From contig NC_134527.1 in the NCBI RefSeq assembly GCF_027942865.1, positions 6,426,976 to 6,490,975 on the forward strand: a stretch of DNA of 64,000 nt, in the 5' to 3' direction. The notes under the pieces are model-generated. The model was not told the DNA's origin and searched no databases. It saw only the letters and a program-made list of their open reading frames with translations. How positions within the stretch are numbered: the first letter of the stretch is position 1; each line of letters begins with the position of its first letter. The position numbers were made by a program, and so were the translations under genes. Source of the DNA: Odontesthes bonariensis. Taxonomy: Eukaryota > Chordata > Actinopteri > Atheriniformes > Atherinopsidae. Shown here piece after piece: positions 46,701-57,400 of this stretch.

Positions 46701-49264
46701 TCATCACAAAACTGGAGTCTCCTTCATAAACAGTCCTCCATAAAAGTGTGACACCTTAATAAATAAATAAATAAATGAAATAAAAACTCCCCGTGTGCCG
46801 CGTACCCCCTGCAGTACCTCCGCGTACCACTAGGGGTACGCGTACCACAGTTTGGGAACCACTGAGGTAGATTAAGCACTGAAGCCGTTACGATGAGCAA
46901 CCAGTTGTCAGCGAGCTGTGCGTCCTTTAACACCGGACTGCACTTTTGATCGGCGTCTCCTTCTGCTTTCAACCGTCCAGTGTTCGAGGAACCAGAAGAT
47001 CCCAGTAACCGCTCCTTCTTCTCTGAGATCATATCATCGATCTCAGATGTGAAGTTCAGCCACAATGGGCGCTACATGATGACCAGAGACTACTTGTCGG
47101 TGAAGGTTTGGGACCTGAACATGGAAAGCAGGCCAGTGGAAACGTATCAGGTGAGACTGCTGAGCAGATGCACGGCACCACCATGTGGTGTGAGGCCTGT
47201 TACACAATAAACCCATGTGATAGAATTTAAAGGTCAAGTGCAATCTGATGGCCTTGTTGACACAAACTCCACAAAGTACAAAGCAGCAGGTCAGATTATC
47301 CTTTCATTATCATGCTCCAAACCACAGACTATTTTCTTTTAACAGCATTAATGCTATTCAGTGAAATTCAACAAATCTAAGTGCCATTCTTACTGCATGG
47401 CTCACAGAAACTATGAGGTGTGAACGGTCTGTTCACACTTGGTGCTCCTCCACACCTTCCTCTTATAACAATCCTTCAATCATTGCAGGTCCACGAGTAC
47501 CTGAGGGGCAAGCTGTGCTCGCTCTATGAGAACGACTGCATCTTTGACAAGTTTGAATGCTGCTGGAATGGCAATGACAGGTACAGACCAGTCCTCCCGG
47601 AAAATACCACGCTCTTAAAATGTCCTCACATTCCTTTTTCTGCTGATGCGCTACTCATTGTTGGTCTCCGAATAATTTAGTCGTTCCTTTTTGGTGTGAC
47701 GTTCACAAACCGAGTTTTTTTTCCATCTTTGTTGTGACAAATTATTTTTATTTATAATTAGTAGCTGAACATTCTGGCTTTGTAAAACATGCACTCAAAT
47801 GTCTCTTTAGAAATGTTTCTTTTTCATCAGATGAAGTAGAGTTAAAAACGATACGGTCTAATGAAACTGAGTGGACTTCTCTAATGAAAATCAATATTCT
47901 TCATCAGTCGGGTTGCATCTCTCTTGTAGAGCAGGGGACGGACCAGCTTTCCAGGATGAAGCCTCATCATTGAACTCTTGTTTGATTGAAAAATATGGTG
48001 GATATCAGTGAAAACAGATTGAGATCAGGACTATTTGCTGCCAGTGAGTTGATATGTGTTCTTAAGAAAACTTCAAGGTTAACCCTAATCCCTGATGGGG
48101 GACATTTTTGTCCACTTGGGGTGTACTTTCTCCTCTAATTTCACACTGTTGATGGTGATACTCATCATATTTGGTCCAGTTGTGCATTTTTGACAATTGT
48201 TTCGAATTTCAAACGCACATCATATACAATGCAATTTTTTCATTGTGTAGAAAAAAAACTTAATTTCTGAAAAGGGACATTTTTGTCCCCTTTTTAAAAT
48301 GACCTAAAAACATCATATATTAATATTTTTTTCCACTTTTGTTTATTTATTTCATAAATCTTATATTCCACTTCAGTTCTGATCATAACTACCAAGTTTT
48401 CTATTTTTAAAATCAGGCATAACAAAAAATAAAAAATCCCTAAAAATCTATGTATTTGCTACTCATTGACATATCCCAGACCATAATTATCCCTACTCAA
48501 TAATTCCACTTTGCATTCTATATATTGAAAATATAAGTTTTTTTTACAGAAATTGGCGTTTACATCATATAAACCAATATTTAAAGGGTTACATTTTTTT
48601 AAATAATTAAAAACTTATGATCAGAACTGAAGTGGAATAAAAGATCTATGAAAAAAAAAGCAGAAAAAAATATTAACATATGTTTTTAGGTAGTTTTAAA
48701 AGGGGACAAAAATGTCCTTTTTACAGAAATTAAGTTGTTTTAAATCAGGTATGAGGGTTAAACATCCTTAAAACTTATTTTTAAGGTATTTTACAGAGCC
48801 AGAACGTTCAGCTATCAAATAAAAACAACCTGTTGTCGTCGTCTTCTTTTTCTTTTCTCACAAAATAAAAAAAACAAACTGAATGACCATCTTCCACGCC
48901 TGGCGATTTGTGATTATCGCCGGGGGTTGTAGATATTATCGCTGTCCAAGGCTCACACCCTCTCCCCTTGTCCCCTCTCGTCAGTGTGGTGATGACTGGC
49001 TCATACAACAACTTCTTCCGAATGTTCGACCGCGGCCACAGGCGGGATGTCATGTTGGAAGCGTCCCGCGAAAACAGCAAGCCCATGCAGGTCCTAAAGC
49101 CCCGCAAGGTGTGTGCTGGCGGCAAACGCAAAAAGGATGAAATCAGCGTGGACAGCTTGGACTTCAACAAGAAAATCCTTCACACTGCCTGGCACCCCCA
49201 GGACAACATCATCGCAGTGGCAACAACCAACAACCTCTACATATTCCAGGATAAAATAAACTAA
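37788..49264 (+). CDS. ppp2r2a: PP2A regulatory subunit B55 (PPP2R2A type), complete
   Basis: B55 is a seven-bladed WD40 propeller that brings PP2A to mitotic-exit and cytoskeletal substrates. Exons: 37788-37794 (ATGGCAG), 40067-40135, 42581-42678, 42803-42968, 43861-43973, 45162-45339, 45448-45612, 46981-47150, 47489-47580 and 48985-49264 (TAA). All junctions are GT-AG and in frame, giving 445 residues; human B55-alpha has 447. Diagnostic stretches include [107 protein letters not shown] and the end [11 protein letters not shown]. Sequence alone does not fully separate B55-alpha from B55-delta, because some residues (ITALRVPV, FQDKIN) look delta-like. The tandem arrangement with bnip3l favours ppp2r2a. 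The exon-7 intron hosts a nested hAT/foldback, and the exon-9 intron a TTAA foldback. Confidence 0.92.
37795..39368 (+). other. ppp2r2a: ppp2r2a intron 1, 5' part
   Basis: Begins with a cluster of GCTAGC/GCTAAT/TTAGC motifs at about 37920-38110, a composition often seen near fish promoters. The rest is unique-looking intron sequence without recognised features. Confidence 0.45.
39369..39835. mobile_element. Complete hAT-like MITE, 467 bp
   Basis: Perfect 14-bp terminal inverted repeats TAGGGCTGGGCGAT / ATCGCCCAGCCCTA, flanked by identical 8-bp duplications GGATGTGT (39361-39368 and 39836-39843). The interior is AT-rich with CCGATAT and ATCGATAT motifs, and has no transposase. The copy truncated at the window start is about 98% identical. 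Its termini match those of the BED-finger hAT element at 2853-3739, which suggests related transposases mobilised both. It lies in ppp2r2a intron 1. Confidence 0.92.
39844..42580 (+). other. ppp2r2a: ppp2r2a introns 1 (3' end) and 2
   Basis: Apart from exon 2 (40067-40135) this is intron sequence. It has a poly-T run (about 41236-41263) and a poly-G run (41461-41475). At 42213-42260 AGGGATGGGCGACTTGG with nearby ATAT motifs may be a decayed hAT terminus. No other feature was seen. Confidence 0.45.
44150..44400 (+). mobile_element. Tc1-like transposase fragment
   Basis: In ppp2r2a intron 5. The plus strand carries CATGAGTGCTGAAAGGTGTG, then AGAGCAAGATATGCTCC, TTTCAGCAAGACGGTGCT (FQQDGA, the box around the second catalytic aspartate), ACAGCATGGC and finally AAATACGACAAAGAAG. 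This is the order of the C-terminal DDE region in a fish Tc1-like family. The SPDLSPIENIW region is partly deleted and the frame is broken. Confidence 0.6.
44401..45161 (+). other. ppp2r2a: ppp2r2a intron 5, 3' part
   Basis: AT-rich intron sequence with several poly-T runs; nothing recognised up to the acceptor at 45160-45161. Confidence 0.45.
45675..46864. mobile_element. hAT-like element hosting a second, nested element
   Basis: Terminal inverted repeats CAGTGGTTCCCAAACT (45675-45690) and AGTTTGGGAACCACTG (46849-46864) are perfect. The flanks AGGTAGAT at 45667-45674 and 46865-46872 are an exact 8-bp duplication. GTACCCC motifs recur in both subterminal regions. No transposase is present. 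The interior is interrupted by a TTAA-flanked foldback (45816-46481), which inserted later. The whole composite lies in ppp2r2a intron 7 (45613-46980). Confidence 0.9.
45816..46481. mobile_element. Foldback (long inverted repeat) element with TTAA flanks, nested
   Basis: Two arms of about 295 bp are reverse complements of each other, at about 97% by eye. They are centred at 46148 with an unpaired middle of about 73 nt (46112-46184). TTAA borders both outer ends (45816-45819 and 46478-46481). The right end reads AGTTCCCC before the TTAA, and the left reads AGAAGAACT after it, so the terminus was probably AGGGGAACT. No coding sequence. TTAA targets fit Kolobok- or piggyBac-type mobilisation; the AGGG start leans to Kolobok (inference). 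Confidence 0.85.
48079..48761. mobile_element. TTAA-flanked foldback element, piggyBac-like ends
   Basis: Begins TTAACCCTAATCCCTGATG and ends with the inverse, ATCAGGTATGAGGGTTAA. TTAA flanks plus CCCT ends resemble piggyBac-type termini. Inside, ACTTAATTTCTG, GGACATTTTTGTCC and CCACTTCAGTTCTGATCATA on the left (48250-48400) are mirrored on the right (48605-48735), giving diverged arms of a long hairpin. No transposase. It lies in ppp2r2a intron 9 (47581-48984). Confidence 0.75.
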
Positions 49265-50695
49265 CCGCAGGGCGATCCTCGTGTGTGTGATCAGGCAAAG
49301 GTGTCGTCAAACGTGCCACTCGCAGCCTCATCCGGGGTGATCTGTGGTAACGCCGACAACCAGCATCCCTGTCCGTCGCTACCGAGTGACCAGACTTTGC
49401 CACTTTGTTCTAGATGTGGACAGATGAAGACTCTGTTGCACATCATCGGTCTGTCTGAAGCAGAGTGACGTCTGCCTTGTCGTTTAAGTGATGTTGTGCC
49501 AAGTTTTTTCTTTGTCATGTCGTTTTTTTTTTTTTTGTTTTTTTTTTCCCTTCCTTGCCCTCTGCCCCTTTGTGTTCTAACTTCTCTAATGTGGGTAAAA
49601 ACAGTTTAATTTCCTTCAAATTCTGACTACAGACATGCTTATTTTTATAACTCCCCCCCCCCCAAAAAAAAATTGCTCTGTAGTGGAAAATAAACACTTG
49701 AGTATGTCCCCTTTTTGTCCTGTGCCATTGTGGTGTTTAATTTTTCTAAGGAAAAAAACTACCTTTTCTGTATTTGTACACTTTTTTTTTTTTTTTGAGG
49801 TTCTTGTCTCCGTGTTTATTAAAACATGCACTCAACGGTCACACAAGTATGCTCAGTTAATTTATTACACATATATATATATATTTTTTTTTGTCCCTTC
49901 CCACACACTAACTGTTCATACAGGACAGCAACACCTCAACTGTGGTCTCCCGAGGTTTTAAGTACAGTGCGTGTTCCCGGATTTCGGCCCAGAGAGGTGT
50001 TGTCCTGCTCGCTGTCGCTGTGCCTCAGGCTCTGGGTGACCAAAACGGGCCCAAACACCAGAAGAGATTTGTTTTTTTTTTTTCTTTTCTTTACTCCCCT
50101 TTTAGATTGGCTCTTTGTCTTGACATCTCTGTGCATTGCTTCCTCTTCCCTCTTTTGTTTTGTGTTCAACAATAGTCAGGTATGAGAGATAGAGCCTATA
50201 CAAAGATAATTATTATAATTGTCATATTTATATTAAAAAAAAAAGTCTCCTGATGTGTTCCGTCCCATTTTGTGAAATGAAGCTGGACCTTTTGACATCT
50301 TTCTTGAGTGATCTTAAGTATTGTCTTCCCACGGTGTACTATAAGCTCCCGAGCAGCGCTTCACAACAGGGAAAACTTTGAATCTGACACTGGACTACTT
50401 GGATATCTGTGTTGTACGGCTGCAATTTAAAAGAAGAAAAAACAAAACAACATACATTATTATTTGGGGCATTATGTCGTTCAAAGCATCTATTTGAACT
50501 ACCGCAGATGTTATTGCTTCTTTATTTGGCGGTGCAATAAAGCCACACAGGCAACTTCTGCACTTGATATCTGCAAATGATATTTAAAAATGTGGGGGAT
50601 TGAGCTATCGATGCCTCTGGTAATGTATAACTGCAATTTTACTCTTGACAGCGAAGGAAAAAAATAATAACAATAAAGGACTACTTTTGCATCCT
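49265..50695 (+). other. ppp2r2a: ppp2r2a 3' UTR
   Basis: Non-coding T-rich sequence after the TAA. AATAAA signals occur near 49690, at 50536-50541 and at 50672-50677; the last gives the longest form. A (TA)n tract lies at about 49871-49885. Alternative polyadenylation is plausible, but the sequence does not show which site is used. Confidence 0.6.
50672..50677 (+). terminator. ppp2r2a: Distal polyadenylation signal of ppp2r2a
   Basis: AATAAA in ACAATAAAGGAC followed by TTGTGATTG, a plausible cleavage and GT-rich context. It is the last AATAAA before the bnip3l promoter region. Confidence 0.5.
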
Positions 50696-50934
50696 TGTGA
50701 TTGCCTGATTAAGCATGTCTTATCTGTTTTAAATCCCTCTCTGGTTACAGTAATGCTCTCATTTTGTTTTTTTACGCCATCAGATTAGTGTTGACACTGC
50801 TTAAAATAATGTGACTCTAATTGAACATCTGTTGTTGTAGTTTATCGCACCTTACATGGGATTTCTGATGTAGGCGCTTTGGGAAATCGGCCACAGAAAA
50901 CTGCAACTAAGCTCGCGTCTGACTAATTAACGTC

Positions 50935-51401
50935 ACGCGTACGTGGAGGCACGCACGCCTCCACCAACACTGGAAACTTGGGCTGGCGCCAGTCTGGATG
51001 CCACACGACTTCACGCGTTTTTTTTTACTTTAGTCCGGAGATTATACATTTCTGCTTACAGCTTATGCCTGCAACATCCATCATATGCGCGATTCTTTTT
51101 TTAAGTCATTACGTAAATAAGTAACTCAACTCCCTCTCCCTCTCGTTTCAATCGGGCGGTGTTACGTCATCACCCAGCTCGGGAGGAGGTGTGATCTGAT
51201 CGGCCCGCTGCCGCCAGACCCAGCTAACCCACGAAAACAAACGGCTGTGGCGCTTTTTTTTTTTTTTTTTTAGCTCAGCTAGCCCTTTTTATTTTAAACA
51301 CAAAGACTGCGGACGGTTCGGGCCACTTGTGCTACCGCGCGTCTGAATGTGTGTAGATAAGGCGGTGCACATGCAACCCACCCTGCTCACCAGGCACGAC
51401 A
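50935..51401 (+). promoter_or_regulatory. bnip3l: bnip3l promoter and 5' UTR region
   Basis: CpG-rich sequence upstream of the ATG at 51402. It contains an ACGTG core (50941-50945, in GCGTACGTGG), which fits a hypoxia response element, and a TTACGTCA motif (51162-51169), which fits a CREB/ATF site. No TATA box was seen near the likely start. Mammalian BNIP3L is a known HIF target, so the ACGTG core is plausible, but its function here is inferred from motif and position only. Confidence 0.45.
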
Positions 51402-54400
51402 ATGTCTGACGCTGCTAACGTTACTTCCACAGACAACGGAGACTCGGGGCTAAACGGTAGGCTGAGTGCTGCTCTGTAACACCCTGTCAGCGTGTTTTTC
51501 TCTTTGTGAACGCGACATTATGTCTCGCTGAAATGAATTTGTCGGGTTGAAATCAGTAGGGTCTGCTTAATGTGCTTATTTATATATATATATATTTTTC
51601 AACGCGAAGCTTTTACCGAACGGGGAGCCGTTGGAACGCTATGTTCCGTGTGTACGTTGACAGCGCTGCGACCAATGGCGATCCTCCGTGCCTGACTGAC
51701 AAGCAAACGAACCAATCACAGATTGGCGTAGAGGGTGGAGGCGTGTTGAAAGCGCTGTCAACAAGGGTGAAAGGAGGATGAAAGTGAAAACTGGTGAAAA
51801 CGGTGAAAACGGTGCAAAGGCATTTTGATCATTTACACACACTTACGATATATTATAGTCAGTACATTCAAGATAAACGAAAGTTATGCATCATTTCACT
51901 AATTTTTGTATTTTTATTTCAGGTAGTAAACTTGATAAAGTTGAGAACATTGTTGTTTAAGTATAAACACGTTTCAAATCGCTCTTCATCAGTTTTACAG
52001 AGTTGACCGTAAATTGAGACAGAGCTTTATAAATTCTGCTTTTTTTTTTTTTTTTAACTAAGGGGGTCTTATGTGTCAGACCTCGGCTTATATCGGTCAT
52101 TGGAGACGTAAACAAAGGGGTGTTTATTACCCTGCTGCACTGCCGGCAGAGCTGCTGTGGTAAGTTTTGCAAGGCTATGGGTGGCCGTGACTTGGCATAC
52201 TATTTATGGCCACAGCGGCGGGGGGACAGAAGTTTTGGACATGATGAAGACTAGGGAGGTGTTTTATGCACGCAGCCCACGGAGCCTGGAGACAAACTTT
52301 CCAGCATCTCATCTGAGATGCACATAGATGTGTGTTATTTTGTTTTTTTTTAGTGTTTGATGGTCGCCTCTAAAAATGGCCATCTTTTGGGAAATGGGTA
52401 ATAATGTTTCCCCCTCATTATCACTCAGCAGTGACTTAGGCCTTACCTCCTCCCCCAGCTATGAGATAAAAGTAACAAGTGTTGACTTTTATTAGCTTGT
52501 GTTAAATCATTATCCTCAAATTCCTGTCGTTCTCCTGTGTGTCATGTCCAACAGCCCAAACTTTGTATGGATATTGTATCTTATTGTATACATTTCTGCC
52601 CGTAAACGGCATGTAAACTCTCTGCCACGCAACATTAATCCTACAAGATTTTTAGTAAATCTAGCTCTGCTATTTGGCTGATAAACATGATGCTCATGAT
52701 TGCATCGGACTTAACCTGAACTCTGTTTATATTATTTGTAGCTGGTACATGCTGACGCACAGCTTTAAGGAGAACGAGGCCTCGTTTTTTTAATCAGATG
52801 GGAAGGATAGCGGCGTGTTTCTGTTGTGAGACAACAGAAGATGCTCATAAGGGTTTTTTTTTAATGTTATGTTACAAAGTCTCCAGGCAAGAGGTCACAT
52901 CATGTCTCCCTTTGCTAAGCCGATCCAACAGCTGATAACGTCTCTGCGGCCAGAATGTTCGGAAGCGTTAGCGCCATGGCAACGTGGTTTTAGTCCACGG
53001 AGTGGAGACAATGGGCTGTGGACAGCAGCTTGGCCTGCGGACCGCTGTGTAATCCACAGGATGAGTGCGAGTGCTGAGTCGATGCCTGTTTATGGGGGAG
53101 AGGTTCCCTGCGTTGGCGGCGTGGGTAACACGCTGTTTACTCACTTTTACGGGGTCGTGTGACCCGCTTCGAAGGCCCTCCTCTTTGTTTGTTTTCAGGG
53201 GGGGAGAAAGGAGAAGTGTTTTGATAGCATGATGAGGGGTGGCAAAGAATTTCTTCCCCACCCTGTCGCTAACCTGCCCCATCGCTATATTTGTCACCCG
53301 GCTCTGACGTGCTGTGCCTTTTCAGCTGCCAGTCCATGCTGGAGCTCACGTACAAACCGGGAAAGCATTATGTATCCCAGTCAAGGTCTACGTGCACAGC
53401 ACAGCACAGCACGCACGTACACAAGCATTTAATGCTCTCTCATCACTCAGCAATAAATAGAACTTTACTCCTCAGCGTCTTTGACTGACAGTTCAAATTT
53501 TTTGCTCCCAGCTTCGGATCGCGATGTAACATCTGACATTTTCCCTCCCCCGCCTTCGGCCTTCTTAGTAAAAAACTTTATGTGATACTCCCAACTTGTC
53601 AAAAACTACAGGTGGGCATTTTGACACGACATAACCGGCTTACCCAGCACACAAGAGGATGGACGTTGTGGATTTTTTAGTGACAAATACGAGGAAAACT
53701 TTGCTCCTTTGGGAAGATTTTCTGAACAGGATGTTAGTTTTATTGGTTTGTTGACACGGATTATGGTTCCTGTCTCTTCAGAACACCCAGTCAGTTGTGT
53801 CCACATATGTTTAAAACAGAGAAGTTCTTTGACAAGCTATGACAAGCTTCTTTGTTCGGTGTATTTTGGTTCGCTCATCTTGTGTATACCTAGTTGAGCC
53901 ACTGTTTTGTGCACAAAATGCTTACTTATGTAGAGTCTGTTTTCACCTCTGGAGGTAAATAAGTGAAAGATTGAAACAGAGCTGAGACTGGGATGTGTTG
54001 GTCATTGGAATGGGAACTCTTATCATTGAACAGCATCTCCTGTCACACATTATCATGAATGTATGTTCAGTTTCTTGCAAGTTTCCTCGTTTAGTGTTTG
54101 AGTCTCGTCAGTTGAAACTTTCTTCAGAGAATTTCAGCAAAACTCACAAAATAATGTCTGTTTTAGAGAAAATCTTTTACAGTGAAACAAACCTTTTTTT
54201 TTACTTATTTGTACCAAAGTCATCCATAAGCGTTGTTGCCTCAGTGTATTTGCTTATGAGGTTGCTCCACATATGCAATTTGCCTGTGTAAGCTATCATA
54301 AATCGCATACGTGATCCTCCCGTAGTGGGATCCCCGTTTCCCCACCCCTCCCCGTACAAACAGGTGATGGTCACCAAAGTGACACAACTCAAAATAGCGC

Positions 54401-57400
54401 CATCGACATGGTTTCTCCAGCTTCTCTCCGCTTAGTGTGGGAGGCGCTGATCGAATATAATAAAGGGTGGCTTGGAAGAATGGATTTGTCTGGAGGTGGA
54501 CACATTTTCAATGCTCATCGTGTGGCCTAGAAATGATAGATTAGGAGAGGAAAAAAGAATCCTCTCTGTCGATGTTGGGATTACGGGAGGTACAAGATAG
54601 GGAAATGAGCTAAAGGCAGCTTATTGTCTCCTCTTTTATTTTATTGAAACATATAAACTTACGGCTGCAGTGTCAGCTCACAGCACGATGGGCCTGGTTT
54701 GAATGTTGCATGGGGCCTTGCTGTGTTTGCTGGGTTCTCTCCGGGTACTCCAGCCTCCTCCCACAGTCCAAAAACACTGGTGATTTGTGCGTGGTTGTTG
54801 GTCTCTGTGCTGGTTCTGTGATGGACTGGCGACCTGTCCATTGTGTGCGCTGCCTCTTGCCCGATGGCAACTGCGATAGACTCCATTAACCCCCCCCAAT
54901 CCCTACTTGTGTTCCACTATATTTTGGGGCGACACAAATAAAGCAATCCTATAACAAGTAAGTCATCCAAAATGGGTGTAGGTTGAATCAACAGCGTAAT
55001 ATTGACTACACTTCGTACCAGGCATATTTTTTTTTTCTCTTTTATCTGAACAAACAAAAGCTAAACACTCATATAAATACTTTCTTAAGTCTTCTTTTCC
55101 TCCATTTTTTAAAAAAAATTTTTTAAATTTATTTGTTTATTTAGTCATTTATTATTATTATTAGTTAGTAGTAGTATTTTTACTAGAATTGGTATTATTA
55201 TTGTTGTTGTTAATACAGTCATTGTAAATATTTAAAAAAATGTTGAGCTACTTCACTAATTTGAATTTCCCCCATTGGGGGATGAATAAAGTATTTTTCT
55301 ATTCTTTCTTCTTCTTCTTCTATTAAAGGGGAACTCCGGGGCATTTGAAGCGTGTTTCCATTGCTAGGGGTTGTCAAATAGTGATAGTAGGACACAGAGA
55401 GGTGCGTATCTGCGCTCCCTGTGTGGAGATCGCTCTGTCCGCACAGCATGTCATGCGAGGCTAATACGTGGTGGCTAAGGGGCAAGCGCTAACCCTTCCA
55501 CGTAAAACAACAACTTGCACACTGCAGAAACGTCACACCACTTTATAACCCATCCGACAATAAAGTCACAAGCCTTACCATCAAAACCATATGCATGGTT
55601 CTCACATTACTGGCATGGGGACGTTACAAAACAACTTTATAAACAGCATGTAACTCACCGGCTGGTTGTAGGCTCGCGCATGTGAAAGCCCAAAAGAGTC
55701 GATGGAGAATAATCCCATATACAAAACAATTATCTTCTCTAGAAAAACTGCGTTCAAGTATTTAAAACATTACAACAATACATGCCCAGTAATATTGTTG
55801 TAATGTTTTAAATACTTGAACGCAGTTTTTCTAGAGAATATAATTGTTTTGTATATGGGATTATTCTCCATCGACTCTTTTGGGCTTTCACATGCGCGAG
55901 CATACAACCAGCCGGTGAGTTACATGCTGTTTATAAAGTTGTTTTGTAACGTCCCCATGCCAGTAATGTGAGAACCATGCATATGGTTTTGATGGTAAGG
56001 CTTGTGACTTTATTGTCGGATGGGTTATAAAGTGGTGTGACGTTTCTGCAGTGTGCAAGTTGTTGTTTTACGTGGAAGGGTTAGCGCTTGCCCCTTAGCC
56101 ACCACGTATTAGCCTCGCATGACATGCTGTGCGGACAGAGCGATCTCCACACAGGGAGCGCAGATACGCATCTCTCTGTGTCCTACTATCACTATTTGAC
56201 AACCCCTAGCAATGGAAACACGCTTCAAATGCCCCGGAGTTCCCCTTTAAGCGGCCCAGCTGTATGTAAAGAAAGTGAAATCAGCTCCAACTGCTACATT
56301 AAATACATACAACAGAGCACTAATTGTAATGTACAATAGAAAGTACGAGTCTGAAACTTACCACTAAGTCTCATCAGTCTACATTTTTTGTGGACTTTGA
56401 AGGGCTGTGAATGCAGAAATCTTACGTACTATTCAGACTTTATGCTCCACGTGTGTTCGAAGAGCTGTGAAGCACACAGAGACCGACTCCCCTATTGTTG
56501 TCGGGCCTGAACCCTGTAAATGTGAAAAAAAGGATCAGGTGGCCTGACTCTGGTCACAGGGTTTGGGGCTACTTTTTTCCCGACCCATTTGCGTGTTTTG
56601 GGCTTTTTTTTTCATCGATGCTAAGTAATGCGCTGTGGTCAGGAACCAGGAACACTCACCGCGGCCAGTTATGAACGGAAAAACGTTGAGAGGTGTTCAT
56701 AATTTATTATTTTTCTTTCTTTTTTTAAATTTGAGCAGTTTTTATTCCCTCCTTAAAGCATGTTTCATGTCGTTACGTCACAACCTTTTCCAATGAAGTC
56801 ATTTGAAGTGCACATAAACACAGATGCGGTAGGAAACAAACGAGCGAATTCACAATTTTTTTTTTCTGTTTCTCCTCCCAGGGTCCTGGGTAGAGTTGGA
56901 GATGAACCGAGCTCATCAAGCCCAGTCCTCCTCCACAGCTGGCCTGCTGCCCATCCCGCAGGTGGAGGAAGAGGAGGCCATGGTGGGGGGACTGGAGCAT
57001 GTCCCCTCCTCTTCCTCCATCCACAACGGAGACATGGAGAAGATCCTGTTGGACGCCCAGCACGAGTCCAGCCGCAGCAACTCCTCCTGTGACAGGTAGC
57101 GTTACGAACACTTTGCCGCTCGAAAGATCCCGCGATTGGAGGCGAAAGCTTCTTTAGATTCTCTCTCAGCTCCAGCGTTACTCATTTCTGTTTTGAGCTT
57201 TTATTTTTCTGTACTTCCATCAGAGATGGCTCTCTTAAGAACTCACAAAGAACCAGGGATAGTTTATTTGTAGAGCACAAGTGCTTTACAGCTACATAAA
57301 ATCACAAGAAGGCAAATAAAATCATTCCAAAAAACCAAAATATAATCATCGATTAACTAAATTAATAGCGAAGAGTGCAGATAAAATACTTTCAGGTGTC

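Noticed and set aside
37788-49264. ppp2r2d instead of ppp2r2a
   Set aside because: Some residues are delta-like, but the head-to-tail neighbour is bnip3l, not a convergent bnip3, and the N-terminus is not extended. Kept as an alternative at low weight.
55219-56339. Identical open frames on both strands ([12 protein letters not shown]...)
   Set aside because: They are the same sequence read from the two arms of the hairpin; no domain, no splice sites, and the ends differ only outside the arms.
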